From: Arthrobacter sp042667405
GTDB taxonomy: Bacteria > Actinomycetota > Actinomycetes > Actinomycetales > Micrococcaceae
NCBI RefSeq assembly: GCF_042667405.1
Contig: NZ_JBHVAL010000005.1
Location: forward strand, 160,311-224,310
Length of the DNA stretch: 64,000 nucleotides
Direction of reading: 5' to 3'
Part shown: piece by piece, positions 1 to 8,213 of the stretch
Position numbering within the stretch: position 1 is the first letter of the stretch
Layout: every line of letters starts with the position of its first letter
The notes under the pieces: generated by a model
Database searches by the model: none
What the model was told of the DNA's origin: nothing
The model's input: the letters and a program-made list of their open reading frames with translations, nothing else
Position numbers and translations under genes: made by a program

Positions 1-641
1 GCCGCCGCGGCAGCCAGGGGATCGCTCTCCGCAATGGCTGCGTATATAGAGGAATGCTCGTGGATCACCTGGTCGAAGCGGTCGCGGCTTTCCTGGTCAT
101 CTCCGGCGACGAGACGCGGGCGGGGCATGGCGATCATGGTTTGGCCGAGCGCGGTAATGCAGTCCGTATAAAAGGGATTGCCGGAGGCGGCTGCGACGGC
201 ACGGTGGAATTCGAAATCCGCCTTCATGGCGTGGGCCGGGTGGGCGACCTTCGCAGTGAACTGTTCCAAGGCCCCGTGGACGGCTTTGAGTTGCCGTTCG
301 CTATGGTTCCTGGCCGCAAGTGCCGCGGCCTCAGTTTCGACGCCGATGCGGAAGTCCAGCATCTGCAGCCGTTCCTCCATGCTGGACACCGGCCGTGTTC
401 CAGGCGCTTGCGTGGGGCCCTCCGCGGGAGGAGTCAGCGCGAAGCTGCCCCGCCCGCGTTCGGTTTCCACAAGGCCCTCGGCCTGCAAACGCGTCAGCGC
501 GGAGCGGACTACAGTCCTGCTCACCCCGAATTCGCCGATGAGCGTGTTTTCGCTGGGGAGCTTCTCACCCGGCTGGATGACGCCGTCGACGATGCGGTTG
601 CGGAGGTCGGCGGCGAGATCCGCAGTCAGGTTTCGGCTCAT
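1..641 (-). CDS. GntR-family regulator with FCD domain (3' end outside window)
   Basis: Reading leftward from an ATG at 641, the frame is open to the window edge, so only the N-terminal ~213 residues are seen. It starts with MSRNLTADLAADLRNRI, a GntR winged helix (residues ~1-70, including GEKLPSENTLIGEFGVSR), then an FCD-type effector domain with the usual DFxFHRAVAAASGN stretch near residue 140. The start lies 10 nt after the stop of the dehydratase gene, so the two are almost certainly one operon. It probably senses the aldarate or a product and represses its own operon through the FadR-type operator at 1821-1833. The regulator family is certain; the ligand is inferred. Confidence 0.85.
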   Translation of the reverse strand, partial: MSRNLTADLAADLRNRIVDGVIQPGEKLPSENTLIGEFGVSRTVVRSALTRLQAEGLVETERGRGSFALTPPAEGPTQAPGTRPVSSMEERLQMLDFRIGVETEAAALAARNHSERQLKAVHGALEQFTAKVAHPAHAMKADFEFHRAVAAASGNPFYTDCITALGQTMIAMPRPRLVAGDDQESRDRFDQVIHEHSSIYAAIAESDPLAAAA

Positions 642-651
642 GGATTCCAGA

Positions 652-1779
652 TTACGCGCCGAACTCCACCGATTCGGTGGTCCACGCACGTGCCTGATCG
701 CTCAAGGTGACGCCAAGTCCAGGGCGGTCCGGGACGATCATGCGGCCATTCTTGGTTTCCAATCGTTCCTCGAAGAGCGGGTCCAACCAGTCGAAGTGCT
801 CCACCCAGGGTTCACGCGGGTAGGCGGCCGCCAGATGCAGGTGGATTTCCATGGCGAAATGCGGCGCCAAGCCAAGTCCTCGTTCATCAGCCAAGGCCGC
901 GAGGCGCAGGAACTGGGTGATGCCACCGACGCGCGGGGCGTCAGGCTGGATGATGTCGCAGCTGTTGGCGTTGATGAGGCCCTTGTGTTCGGCGACGGAG
1001 GCGAGCATCTCACCCGTGGCGATGGGCGTGTCCAACACCTGAGCGAGGTGTGCGTGGCCTTCGAAGTCGTACGCATCCAGGGGTTCTTCGATCCAGATGA
1101 GGTTGAACTCTTCCAGTTGGCGGCCCATGCGCAGGGCGGTTGCGCGGTCCCATTGCTGGTTGGCGTCCACCATGAGCGGCACGTCCCAGCCGATATGCTC
1201 GCGGATCCCCGCAACACGGCGGAGGTCTTCCTTGGAATCTGGCAGGCCAACCTTGACCTTGATCCCGCCGATGCCCTCTTCGATTGACTGTGTGGCGCGG
1301 GCCTTGACCTCCTCGAGGGTGGCGTTGAGGAAGCCCCCGGAGGTGTTGTAGGTCTGGACGGAGTCGCGGTAGGAGCCCAGGAGCTTGGCCAGGGGGAGCC
1401 CTGCGCGCTTGGCTTTGAGGTCGTAGAGCGCAATGTCGACGGCGGCCAACGCCTGTGTTGCCACGCCTGACCTTCCGACGGACGCACCGGCCCACAGGAG
1501 CTTGGTGTAGATCTTGCCGATGTCGTTGGGGTCCTCGCCGATGATGCCCTCCGCGACTTCCTTGGCATGGGCGTACTGCGCGGGTCCGCCGGCTCGCTTG
1601 GAGTAGCTGAAACCCACGCCGCTGTGGCCCTGTTCGGTTGTTATCTCGGCGAACAGGAAAACAACCTCGGTCATCGGCTTCTGGCGTCCGGTGAAGACTT
1701 TGGCATCGCTGATGGGTACGGCAAGGGGCAAACGCGCGGTGGACAGTTTCACGTGCCGGATGAGGTCGACGGTGCTCAC
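652..1779 (-). CDS. Enolase-superfamily dehydratase, L-talarate/galactarate dehydratase type
   Basis: This 375-residue protein belongs to the mandelate racemase subgroup of the enolase superfamily. The catalytic set is visible: K174-V-K176 on beta-2, metal ligands D205, E231 and E257, and the H307/D280 dyad in PHFAMEIH and QPDAPRVGG. The spacing of all these residues equals that known for Salmonella TalrD/GalrD, so dehydration (and perhaps epimerisation) of L-talarate or galactarate is the best guess. The GTG start has AGGAG five bases upstream. It is first in an operon with the GntR gene. Other acid-sugar dehydratases share this scaffold, so substrate is inferred while fold and active site are seen. 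Confidence 0.85.
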   Translation of the reverse strand: MSTVDLIRHVKLSTARLPLAVPISDAKVFTGRQKPMTEVVFLFAEITTEQGHSGVGFSYSKRAGGPAQYAHAKEVAEGIIGEDPNDIGKIYTKLLWAGASVGRSGVATQALAAVDIALYDLKAKRAGLPLAKLLGSYRDSVQTYNTSGGFLNATLEEVKARATQSIEEGIGGIKVKVGLPDSKEDLRRVAGIREHIGWDVPLMVDANQQWDRATALRMGRQLEEFNLIWIEEPLDAYDFEGHAHLAQVLDTPIATGEMLASVAEHKGLINANSCDIIQPDAPRVGGITQFLRLAALADERGLGLAPHFAMEIHLHLAAAYPREPWVEHFDWLDPLFEERLETKNGRMIVPDRPGLGVTLSDQARAWTTESVEFGA

Positions 1780-1786
1780 GGGGTCT

Positions 1787-1806
1787 CCTAAGTAGTTTTA
1801 CTTAGG
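1787..1806. promoter_or_regulatory. Inverted repeat upstream of the aldarate dehydratase
   Basis: Perfect 8-bp arms CCTAAGTA and TACTTAGG are separated by GTTT. The repeat overlaps the ribosome-binding region of the dehydratase gene, so it is either a second regulator site or a leader hairpin. Confidence 0.45.
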
Positions 1807-1820
1807 ATACAAGTTAGATA

Positions 1821-1833
1821 CTTGTTCTACAAG
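1821..1833. promoter_or_regulatory. FadR-type GntR operator
   Basis: CTTGT-TCT-ACAAG contains TTGTTCTACAA, an exact match to the FadR-subfamily consensus TNGTNNNACNA. An overlapping second arm pair, ACAAGT (1809-1814) and ACTTGT (1820-1825), extends it. It lies 42 nt upstream of the dehydratase start, where the adjacent GntR protein would be expected to repress. Confidence 0.65.
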
Positions 1834-1893
1834 AAGTAAGGTCTCCGGAGGAGCCCGCCGTAGGGCCATTTGGCCTGCCGGCGGGCTGATCCG

Positions 1894-2760
1894 TCAGCCG
1901 CGTTCCACCGGGAGCCACAGTTCGCAGCTCGCAGTGCTGAAGTCGGCAGCGCGGTCGAGGACTGCCACAATCGCTGGGCCCGGGCGGAGCCGCCACGGGT
2001 TGGAGGGGAACCAATCGGTGGCAGTTGAAGCCCACGTGGACTGAAGAACCTCCGGGTAAGCCCCTTTGGCATGGAACACCGCCCAGATGCCGGCGGGGAC
2101 CTCAATCGCGTCGAGATCCTGGGGCACGGGTGTCGTTTCGGTGACGGCGACCCCATGAAGGTAGGTCAGCTCGCTGCCCTCCGTATAGTCCGGGTCTACG
2201 TCGGCGCTCACCTGGAGAAGGCCAACGGGGTCGGTGTTGCTCAATTCCTTGAGCCGCGCGTGCTCTGTTACTGGCAGTGAGGCGATGTGTGCCTGGATGT
2301 GCGGGTTTGGGCCGTTGTGTATAAGCGGTACGCGTGCCGAACGACCGATGAGCTTGAATGCTGGCCGGTCTGCGATGCGAGTGTCCATCGTGGTGTTCCC
2401 TTCTACGGTCAGGCGGAACCTGAGCTGCGGTTGTGTGCGAAGGGGGCCGCCGTTCCGGCGCACGTCGCTCGGACCGACGCCGTGTACTGACCGGAATGCC
2501 CGGCTAAAAGCCTCCGTGGAGCCGTAGCCATACCGCACCGCGATAGCCAGCAGGTCGCCCGTCCCGAGAACGTCCGTTGCAGCCACGGTCATTCGGCGCC
2601 TGCGGACGTACTCGGAGAGCGGCATGCCCGCCAGCGATGAGAACATTCGGCGGAGGTGGTACTCCGTCATGCCGAGCCTGACCGCCAAGTCATCAACAAT
2701 GATCTCCTCGGTGAGGTGACCATCAATAAAATCGACGAGTTGGTTTAGAGCTGAGATCAC
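1894..2760 (-). CDS. AraC-family regulator with GyrI-like effector domain
   Basis: A 288-residue protein. Residues 1-110 carry the two-helix-turn-helix AraC DNA-binding domain (ALNQLVDFIDGHLTEEI... LAVRLGMTEYHLRRMFSSLAG, then YGYGSTEAFSRAFRSVHG). Residues ~125-288 resemble the GyrI/Rob-type effector-binding fold found in multidrug-sensing regulators. The start was placed at GTG 2760 because AAGGGAG stands 6 nt upstream and the protein then begins as family members do; the frame stays open upstream to 2967. The gene stands alone and its ligand is unknown. Confidence 0.85.
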   Translation of the reverse strand: MISALNQLVDFIDGHLTEEIIVDDLAVRLGMTEYHLRRMFSSLAGMPLSEYVRRRRMTVAATDVLGTGDLLAIAVRYGYGSTEAFSRAFRSVHGVGPSDVRRNGGPLRTQPQLRFRLTVEGNTTMDTRIADRPAFKLIGRSARVPLIHNGPNPHIQAHIASLPVTEHARLKELSNTDPVGLLQVSADVDPDYTEGSELTYLHGVAVTETTPVPQDLDAIEVPAGIWAVFHAKGAYPEVLQSTWASTATDWFPSNPWRLRPGPAIVAVLDRAADFSTASCELWLPVERG

Positions 2761-2953
2761 GGTTCTCCCTTCAACTACAAGCCTGCTCGTCCGGTGCACC
2801 CCGAACCCTACTATCGCGGTCCGATTCGATCGCCGCTCATCTTGCAGCGCACCCCTTTGCCGCTCCTCCGCGGGCATGGAGTGACTGGTTCCGAAGGGTT
2901 CCAATTCCTTTGAGCTCGTACACCCCCGCTGTGACAGTTCCCGGTGGGAGTGT

Positions 2954-3451
2954 TCACCACTTGGCATCAGGGAAGTTCGGTGGGGTGATTTCCACCCCTG
3001 CTTCCTTATGGTCTGTGAAGTAGCGCCTGGCTGCTTCGTCGTCCGCGGAAGTCTGGGGTTTCGGTAGGCCCTTCAGTTTGCGCGCCTTCCGTGCTTTCCG
3101 TTCATCCCTGGCTCCTTTGAAGCATACATAAGGAGCCGCAGCGAATAAGGGGGTGCAGACCAGGCCGAAGATCATTACGATCCAATTCAGGCTGACGATG
3201 GCCGCGATAAGCATGATGAAGCTGCCGACCGCGGCCGGGACCATGATGATCGCAAGGATGAACTGCACCACCAATGAACGTACCGTGTAGTTGCCGCCGT
3301 TGGGCAGGGAGCCTCCCATGCCCCACTCATCCCGGGTATAGGCGTACATGCGCTTGTCACCGCCCCATGCGTAGTAGTAAGTGCGTTCCGGTGGAAGGAT
3401 AAACTCCGGCCTGTCGTTCACAGTTCTTCCAGGGTCACGGTCCAACGTCAT
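2954..3451 (-). CDS. Hypothetical membrane protein with two TM segments
   Basis: This 165-residue protein has an N-terminal cytoplasmic segment with Tyr/Trp-rich patches (YYYAWGGDKRMYAYTRDEW), two hydrophobic segments at about residues 58-80 and 86-108, and a basic C-terminal tail (ARDERKARKARKLKG). I do not recognise the family. It stands alone, with 127 bp upstream to the next gene. A weak AAGGTGA lies 11 nt before the ATG. Coding is supported by high third-position G+C and a clean topology; no function is proposed. Confidence 0.7.
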   Translation of the reverse strand: MTLDRDPGRTVNDRPEFILPPERTYYYAWGGDKRMYAYTRDEWGMGGSLPNGGNYTVRSLVVQFILAIIMVPAAVGSFIMLIAAIVSLNWIVMIFGLVCTPLFAAAPYVCFKGARDERKARKARKLKGLPKPQTSADDEAARRYFTDHKEAGVEITPPNFPDAKW

Positions 3452-3578
3452 GGGGCAATTTCACCTTAATGTGGCGCTTGGTCTGGGTTTGCACGTTAGT
3501 CCAAGCCCCTAAATTTAATTCGGGTACCCGACTGCGGCTCTCGCCTTGAGCGAGTCAGCACAATTGGCAGGAGTTGGG

Positions 3579-3914
3579 TCAGGAACGCCTGAGGTGGAAG
3601 GTGGCACCCTTTCTATTCAGCTGCCAGATAGTTACGGTCCCGTCCGAGTGGAGGCCAGGCACAGTCTTCTTGACGTCGAGGACATTGAGTCCTTCGGGAA
3701 ACTCGCTGCGCGTCCGCAGCATGAATTCCACAGGGAACCTTTCATTCACAGCATTCCTAAGCCGTCGCCGCCTCTTTGCAGTGATGAGCGCTACCACTGC
3801 CCACGTGATGTAAGGCAGGAGTACAAGCCAGCCTCCTGGACCGTCATTCCAGAGTTGACCGAAGGCTATACGGCAGACAACGAAGACAAGGGCGGCAACA
3901 ATAACGGCACGCAT
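3579..3914 (-). CDS. Small 2-TM protein, distant paralogue of the array protein at 51167
   Basis: A protein of 111 residues from the ATG at 3914, with GGAAG 7 nt upstream. It has two N-terminal TM segments, then a basic stretch and a soluble domain ending in DGTVTIWQLNRKGATFHL. It begins 3 nt after the EamA stop, so it is probably third in an XRE-EamA operon. The soluble part matches the C-terminal part of the 136-residue protein at 51167-51577 (shared NxRF, DGxVxxW and RK positions), so both seem to belong to one unnamed membrane family. Function is unknown. Confidence 0.7.
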   Translation of the reverse strand: MRAVIVAALVFVVCRIAFGQLWNDGPGGWLVLLPYITWAVVALITAKRRRRLRNAVNERFPVEFMLRTRSEFPEGLNVLDVKKTVPGLHSDGTVTIWQLNRKGATFHLRRS

Positions 3915-3917
3915 CAA

Positions 3918-4853
3918 CTAGCTTCCAACGCGTCCCTCTCCGTTCCTCACGCCACCAGGGGCCGCCGGCACATCCGTCGTGACCACCGGCGTCGAAGCTC
4001 GCTTGCCGCCCTGCTGCGCCGCAGTCCCCGCCGCGACCACCAGCGCAATCCCAAAAAGCTGCATCAGCGTGGGCGATTGCGCCAGCACCAGCAACCCGAT
4101 CAGTACGCCGAACGCAGGCTCAATCGAGAGCAGCGTGCCAAAAGCCGTGTGGGTCATGCGCCGCAAAGCCAGCATCTCCAAACCAAAGGCGATCACCGGA
4201 GTAATCAGCGCGATTCCCGCGGCCATCGGCAGGACCCACCACTCAAGCGTGCCACCGAGCACCTGCGGCAATCCAAAAGGCAGGGTGGCCAACGCGGCAA
4301 CCGGAATGGTGAGCGACAGGCCGCTGATACCCGAGAACCGGTCGCCCACATGCTGCGTCAGCACGTTATAAAGACCCCAGCAAACGCCGGCCGCCAAGGC
4401 GAATCCCACTCCAATCAGGTCGATGGTCCCATGCCAAGGTTCGGTCAGCAGTACCACGCCGATGAAGGCCAGCAGCGGCCACACCAGCGCCTTCCGGCGA
4501 TGGCTCATGATGCCGGCTACTGCGAGGGGGCCGAGGAATTCGATCGCGACGGCGGTCCCCAGCGGGATGCGCTCGACGGCCGCAAGGAAGAACGTGGTCA
4601 TGAAACCCGTGACCACTCCGAGGGCTATCAACGCCGGAAGATCCCTACGGCGCAAAGAGCGGATGGCCGGCCGGCTGACCATCCACAGGAAGACGACTCC
4701 AAAGCACATGCGCAGCCACGCTGTACCTGCCGGACCGACCTGAGCGATCACGGCAACCGACAGGGCGTTGGACAGCTGGATGGCCATCATCGCGGCAACA
4801 GCCATGGACCAGGGCGGAAGTCCGCCAATTGCTCCGGACAGGCGGTTACGCAT
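3918..4853 (-). CDS. EamA/RhtA-type drug/metabolite exporter
   Basis: A 311-residue integral membrane protein with ten predicted TM helices and two EamA repeats. Features such as ALGVVTGFMTTFFLAAVERIP and FGTLLSIEPAFGVLIGLLVL are typical of the RhtA (threonine/homoserine exporter) branch. The ATG at 4853 was chosen because GGAGG stands 7 nt upstream; it overlaps the end of the XRE-cupin gene by 8 bp, so translation is probably coupled. The regulator-exporter pairing suggests efflux of an amino acid or small metabolite that the cupin domain may sense. The exact substrate is not known. Confidence 0.88.
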   Translation of the reverse strand: MRNRLSGAIGGLPPWSMAVAAMMAIQLSNALSVAVIAQVGPAGTAWLRMCFGVVFLWMVSRPAIRSLRRRDLPALIALGVVTGFMTTFFLAAVERIPLGTAVAIEFLGPLAVAGIMSHRRKALVWPLLAFIGVVLLTEPWHGTIDLIGVGFALAAGVCWGLYNVLTQHVGDRFSGISGLSLTIPVAALATLPFGLPQVLGGTLEWWVLPMAAGIALITPVIAFGLEMLALRRMTHTAFGTLLSIEPAFGVLIGLLVLAQSPTLMQLFGIALVVAAGTAAQQGGKRASTPVVTTDVPAAPGGVRNGEGRVGS

Positions 4854-5451
4854 TCGGAGCCTCCGTTCGGTGTCCCGCACCGACACCAGGCTCAAAGACC
4901 GCCAAAGTAAAGCGGGCAGGAGATATGCCGGAGTTGGCATATGAATGGGGTACATCGCTGCGGAAGGTGAGGGCGTCGCCAACATTGAGCTCGTAGCTCT
5001 CTGCCTCGACCTCTATCCAGAGGACACCTTCCTGGACCTGCAGCAGCTCGCGGGTACCGGCGGAGTGTGCCTCACTCGCGTGAAGCTCCCCTGGTGCCAG
5101 CGTCCAGTCCCACAGCTCGACGACGTCGGGAGACTCAGTGCCCGCGACCAGTACGCCGCGGCCCCCTGAGGGGCCGGTCCAGAGCAGCGCCCCTTCACCT
5201 GAACGGGTGATTCGGGCAGCCCGGGGTGCCGGCGGTTCGACGAGGGCGGGCAAACCCACTCCCAGGGCGTCACTGATCCGAAGGAGGGTCCCGATGCTCG
5301 GATTCACGCCGCCCTGCTCTACGTTGACCAGCATCCTGCGGCTCACGCCGGCGAGTTCAGCCAACCTGTCGAGCGTCCAGTCGCGGCCTTTGCGTTCTTG
5401 CTTGACGCGCTCCCCGATAGCGCGCGCCAAACTCTCTGCACTGTCTTCCAT
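4846..5451 (-). CDS. XRE-family regulator with C-terminal cupin
   Basis: A 201-residue protein. Residues ~10-65 form a lambda-Cro/XRE helix-turn-helix (LDRLAELAGVSRRMLVNVEQG), and residues ~100-195 form a double-stranded beta-helix cupin (WTLAPGELHASEAHSAGTREL, then DVPHSYANSG) that may bind a small ligand. It is translationally coupled to the EamA exporter downstream. There is no Shine-Dalgarno sequence; TATACT lies 7 nt before the ATG inside a perfect 20-bp palindrome, which suggests a leaderless, self-repressed transcript. Confidence 0.88.
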   Translation of the reverse strand: MEDSAESLARAIGERVKQERKGRDWTLDRLAELAGVSRRMLVNVEQGGVNPSIGTLLRISDALGVGLPALVEPPAPRAARITRSGEGALLWTGPSGGRGVLVAGTESPDVVELWDWTLAPGELHASEAHSAGTRELLQVQEGVLWIEVEAESYELNVGDALTFRSDVPHSYANSGISPARFTLAVFEPGVGAGHRTEAPNA

Positions 5452-5452
5452 A

Positions 5453-5472
5453 TAGTGCAGTATACTGCACTA
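5453..5472. promoter_or_regulatory. 20-bp palindromic operator over the -10 box of the XRE-cupin gene
   Basis: TAGTGCAGTATACTGCACTA is a perfect palindrome ending one base before the start codon. Its minus-strand TATACT is correctly placed to be the -10 hexamer of a leaderless transcript. A regulator bound here would block RNA polymerase, so autorepression by the XRE protein is likely. Confidence 0.65.
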
Positions 5473-5474
5473 CT

Positions 5475-5492
5475 TTGGCACCTGCGTGCCAA
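5475..5492. promoter_or_regulatory. Second inverted repeat upstream of the XRE-cupin promoter
   Basis: TTGGCAC and GTGCCAA are perfect 7-bp arms around CTGC, located 2 bp beyond the 20-bp palindrome. It may be a hairpin end for the converging arr-side transcription or another protein-binding site. Confidence 0.35.
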
Positions 5493-5499
5493 TGGACTC

Positions 5500-5922
5500 T
5501 CAGTTGATGATTTCTGCCCGCTCATCAGCCTGGATTGCAGCAAGCCGCTCCCGCCACATCTCAAGTGCTTCGGGGGTAAGTCGGGTCCAGTCGGTGACTT
5601 CTTCAACCACTCTGAGCGGAAAGGTGCTGCGGTAGGAGCGCGTGGGATTGCCGGGGAACTTCTTGTCCGTCACGTTGGGGTCGTTCTCGTAGGGGCCCGT
5701 AGGTTCCACGCGATAGACGTGCGGCGCACCTTCGCCGGAAGTCAGTTCGACGGCGAGCTCCGCCGCCAGTCCGGCCCCGTCGCGGAGGGCGGTGAAGTAG
5801 ATATGGTTCATGACGACGTCGGGCTTGTAGTTCGAGCGATAGCCCGGTGAGAGGATGTCACCCACCCGGACTTCGGCTTTCGTGCCGTGATAAAAAGGGC
5901 CTTCATCCAGCGGTTCAGTCAT
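5500..5922 (-). CDS. arr: Rifampin ADP-ribosyltransferase
   Basis: A 140-residue protein closely matching the Arr family, which transfers ADP-ribose from NAD+ to the C23 hydroxyl of rifamycins and inactivates them. The family's FYHGT motif (residues 10-14, with H12) and PGYRSNY are present, followed by NHIYFTA and the loop YENDPNVTDKKFPGNPTRSYRS. Length is normal. The gene appears leaderless: TAGGCT stands 6 nt before the ATG and there is no ribosome-binding site. Chromosomal Arr is common in soil actinobacteria, so this is intrinsic rather than acquired resistance. There is no obvious operon partner. Confidence 0.92.
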   Translation of the reverse strand: MTEPLDEGPFYHGTKAEVRVGDILSPGYRSNYKPDVVMNHIYFTALRDGAGLAAELAVELTSGEGAPHVYRVEPTGPYENDPNVTDKKFPGNPTRSYRSTFPLRVVEEVTDWTRLTPEALEMWRERLAAIQADERAEIIN

Positions 5923-5940
5923 GGACCCAGCCTAGGCAAC

Positions 5941-6612
5941 TTACGCCCGCATCGCTCCAAAACCCGCGATCAGCGCCTCAAGTCCCAGGCTGAAGGCCGT
6001 GTCCGTCGGGCGCTCGTGGCCGGCCAAGGACAGCCGGTCGACGGCGGAGGTGAAGTTCGGGACGTCTCCGGCGAGGTCGCCGGCGTCGAAAATGTCCTCC
6101 GGCGCGGTGACGTCGTAAGCGGCCCCGAACACGAAGGCTTCCAGCGCCACAATCGCGGAGATGATGCGGTCCTCGGGGAAGCCGGCGTCGCGGAAGCCCG
6201 CCGTGACGGCCTCGTACATGGCGAGGGTCTTGGGTGCGTTGGCTACCGGCAGCACCGCGATGATGGGGATCAGGGGAGTGTGTTCTGAGAACACGTCACG
6301 GTAGGACCACGCCCAGCGCCTTACGGCAACGTCCCATGGCTCCACTCCAAATGCCGACACGTCCACCATCGCCGCCAGATGGTCTTCCAGCAGCACCAGC
6401 ACGTCGTCCTTGGAGGACACGTGGTTGTACAGGGCGGACGGTGCCACTCCCAGGGAGCGGGCCAACGCCGCCATGGTGAGTCCGTCGTATCCCTTGCTGC
6501 TGATCAAGGTGAGCGCCGCCGTCGTAATGCCGTCCTGGTCCAGGATTGCCGCCGTTGGTCGGCCGGCGCGCCGCCGGGACGTCGCGGAGGGGGCTGGGGT
6601 TGGTGCGGGCAT
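5941..6612 (-). CDS. TetR-family regulator, probable repressor of putrescine use
   Basis: A 223-residue protein with an N-terminal TetR helix-turn-helix (LTMAALARSLGVAPSALYNHVSSKDDVL, residues ~45-75) and a C-terminal ligand/dimer domain of the TetR_C_1 type. The start at 6612 has AAAGG 7 nt upstream, while the in-frame ATG at 6645 has none. The gene is divergent from putrescine oxidase, with a perfect palindrome at 6693-6715 between them, so it very likely represses both directions and is released by a polyamine or its product. The ligand is inferred from context only. Confidence 0.85.
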   Translation of the reverse strand: MPAPTPAPSATSRRRAGRPTAAILDQDGITTAALTLISSKGYDGLTMAALARSLGVAPSALYNHVSSKDDVLVLLEDHLAAMVDVSAFGVEPWDVAVRRWAWSYRDVFSEHTPLIPIIAVLPVANAPKTLAMYEAVTAGFRDAGFPEDRIISAIVALEAFVFGAAYDVTAPEDIFDAGDLAGDVPNFTSAVDRLSLAGHERPTDTAFSLGLEALIAGFGAMRA

Positions 6613-6692
6613 CGGGAGCCTTTCTGCTGCCTGTGTCCCCAGCATTATTCCACCGGGTCTTCCCTGTCGCTCACTCAGCCGCTACCATGGTT

Positions 6693-6715
6693 ATAAATGA
6701 ATGCCATTCATTTAT
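6693..6715. promoter_or_regulatory. TetR operator between the regulator and putrescine oxidase
   Basis: Perfect 10-bp arms ATAAATGAAT and ATTCATTTAT flank GCC. The size, central spacing and position between divergent genes are classic for a TetR-family operator. Confidence 0.75.
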
Positions 6716-6752
6716 TGGTCAGCCACCAACGGACGGCCACGGAGAGGACATC

Positions 6753-8126
6753 ATGCAGAATCTTGATCGCGACGTTGTGATCGTCGGTGCCGGACCGTCA
6801 GGGTTGACGGCGGCGCGCGAATTGAAGAAGGCCGGACTCAGCGTCGCAGTGCTCGAAGCGCGCGACCGCGTGGGCGGCCGCACCTGGACAGACACCATCG
6901 ACGGCGCCATGCTGGAGATCGGCGGCCAGTGGGTTTCCCCGGACCAGACGGCCCTCATGGACCTGCTGGACGAGCTCGGCCTGAAAATGTACTCGCGCTA
7001 CCGCGATGGCGAATCCATCTACATCGGCGCAGACGGCAAGGCCACCCGCTACACCGGCGACACCTTCCCGGTCAACGAGACAACCAAGGCCGAAATGGAC
7101 AAGCTTGTCGCCATCCTGGATGAGCTCGCTGCGGAGATCGGGCCCACCGAACCCTGGGCGCACCCCAAGGCCCGTGAGCTGGACACCATCTCCTTCCACC
7201 ACTGGCTCCGCCAGAACTCGAACGACGAAGAAGCCTGCAACAACATCGGCCTCTTCATCGCCGGCGGCATGCTCACCAAGCCCGCCCACGCCTTCTCGGC
7301 CCTGCAGGCCATCCTCATGGCGGCGTCGGCCGGCTCCTTCACGCACCTGACGGATGAGGACTTCATCCTGGACAAGCGCGTGATCGGCGGCATGCAGCAG
7401 GTTTCGCTGCTGCAGGCAGCAGAGCTGGGTTCCGACGTCGTCCTCAACAGCCCGGTCCGCACCATCAACTGGGAAGGAAACAACGTCACCGTCGTTTCCG
7501 ACGGCGCCACCGTGAACGCCCGCTACGTGATCATGGCAGTTCCGCCGAACCTGTACTCCCGCGTTTCGTTCAACCCGCCGCTGCCGCGCCGCCAGCACCA
7601 GATGCACCAGCACCAGTCGTTGGGCCTGGTCATCAAGGTGCACGCCGTCTACGAGACGCCGTTCTGGCGCGAAGACGGACTGTCCGGCACGGGCTTCAGC
7701 GCCGGTGCGCTGGTCCAGGAGGTCTACGACAACACCAACCACGGCGACACCCGCGGCACCTTGGTGGGCTTCGTGTCCGACGAAAAGGCCGACGCCGTAT
7801 TCGAGCTCAGCGCCGAAGACCGCAAGAAAGCCATCCTGGAATCCATCGCCGGCTTCCTGGGTGACAAGGCACTGACCCCCGAGGTCTACTACGAGTCCGA
7901 CTGGGGCTCCGAAGAGTGGACCCGCGGCGCCTACGCCTCCAGCTACGACCTCGGCGGCCTGCACCGCTACGGCAAGGACCAGCACGCCAACGTCGGCCCG
8001 ATCTACTGGTCCTCGTCGGACCTCGCGGCTGAGGGTTACCAGCACGTCGATGGCGCGGTCCGCATGGGCCAGGCCACCGCAGCACGCATCGTCGAAGCCA
8101 ACAAGCTGGCTTCGGTAGCGGTCTAA
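6753..8126 (+). CDS. puo: Putrescine oxidase (FAD-dependent)
   Basis: A 457-residue flavin amine oxidase that would oxidise putrescine to 4-aminobutanal, ammonia and hydrogen peroxide in the cytoplasm. The Rossmann motif VIVGAGPSGLTAARELKKAG is at residues 9-28, followed by ARDRVGGRTW and GGQWVSPDQ. The C-terminal FAD loop is VDGAVRMGQATAARIVEA. Overall resemblance is to the Rhodococcus/Kocuria putrescine oxidases. The ATG at 6753 has GGAGAGG upstream. It heads a puo-usp-permease operon under the divergent TetR. Specificity for putrescine over other monoamines is family-based. Confidence 0.88.
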   Translation: MQNLDRDVVIVGAGPSGLTAARELKKAGLSVAVLEARDRVGGRTWTDTIDGAMLEIGGQWVSPDQTALMDLLDELGLKMYSRYRDGESIYIGADGKATRYTGDTFPVNETTKAEMDKLVAILDELAAEIGPTEPWAHPKARELDTISFHHWLRQNSNDEEACNNIGLFIAGGMLTKPAHAFSALQAILMAASAGSFTHLTDEDFILDKRVIGGMQQVSLLQAAELGSDVVLNSPVRTINWEGNNVTVVSDGATVNARYVIMAVPPNLYSRVSFNPPLPRRQHQMHQHQSLGLVIKVHAVYETPFWREDGLSGTGFSAGALVQEVYDNTNHGDTRGTLVGFVSDEKADAVFELSAEDRKKAILESIAGFLGDKALTPEVYYESDWGSEEWTRGAYASSYDLGGLHRYGKDQHANVGPIYWSSSDLAAEGYQHVDGAVRMGQATAARIVEANKLASVAV

Positions 8127-8154
8127 GCCCCGCGGAAGACCGCAAAACCAGTTA

Positions 8155-8192
8155 CCGGCAGTCCGGGGGAAGTGCCGTCCCCGGACTGCCGG
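8155..8192 (+). other. Strong hairpin between puo and the Usp gene
   Basis: Perfect 14-bp arms CCGGCAGTCCGGGG and CCCCGGACTGCCGG with a 10-base loop, followed by a ribosome-binding site rather than a T-tract. It could attenuate transcription or act as an mRNA stabiliser, lowering or shielding the downstream genes relative to puo. Confidence 0.6.
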
Positions 8193-8213
8193 CAGCACTG
8201 TTTAAGGAGAATC

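Noticed and set aside
3546..4910. 454-residue plus-strand ORF
   Set aside because: It is antisense to the EamA exporter and the small 2-TM gene; its composition (His, Arg, Gln, Pro-rich) is that of a shadow frame.
6798..8198. 466-residue minus-strand ORF
   Set aside because: Complement of putrescine oxidase; no domain, and the plus strand holds a complete well-recognised enzyme.
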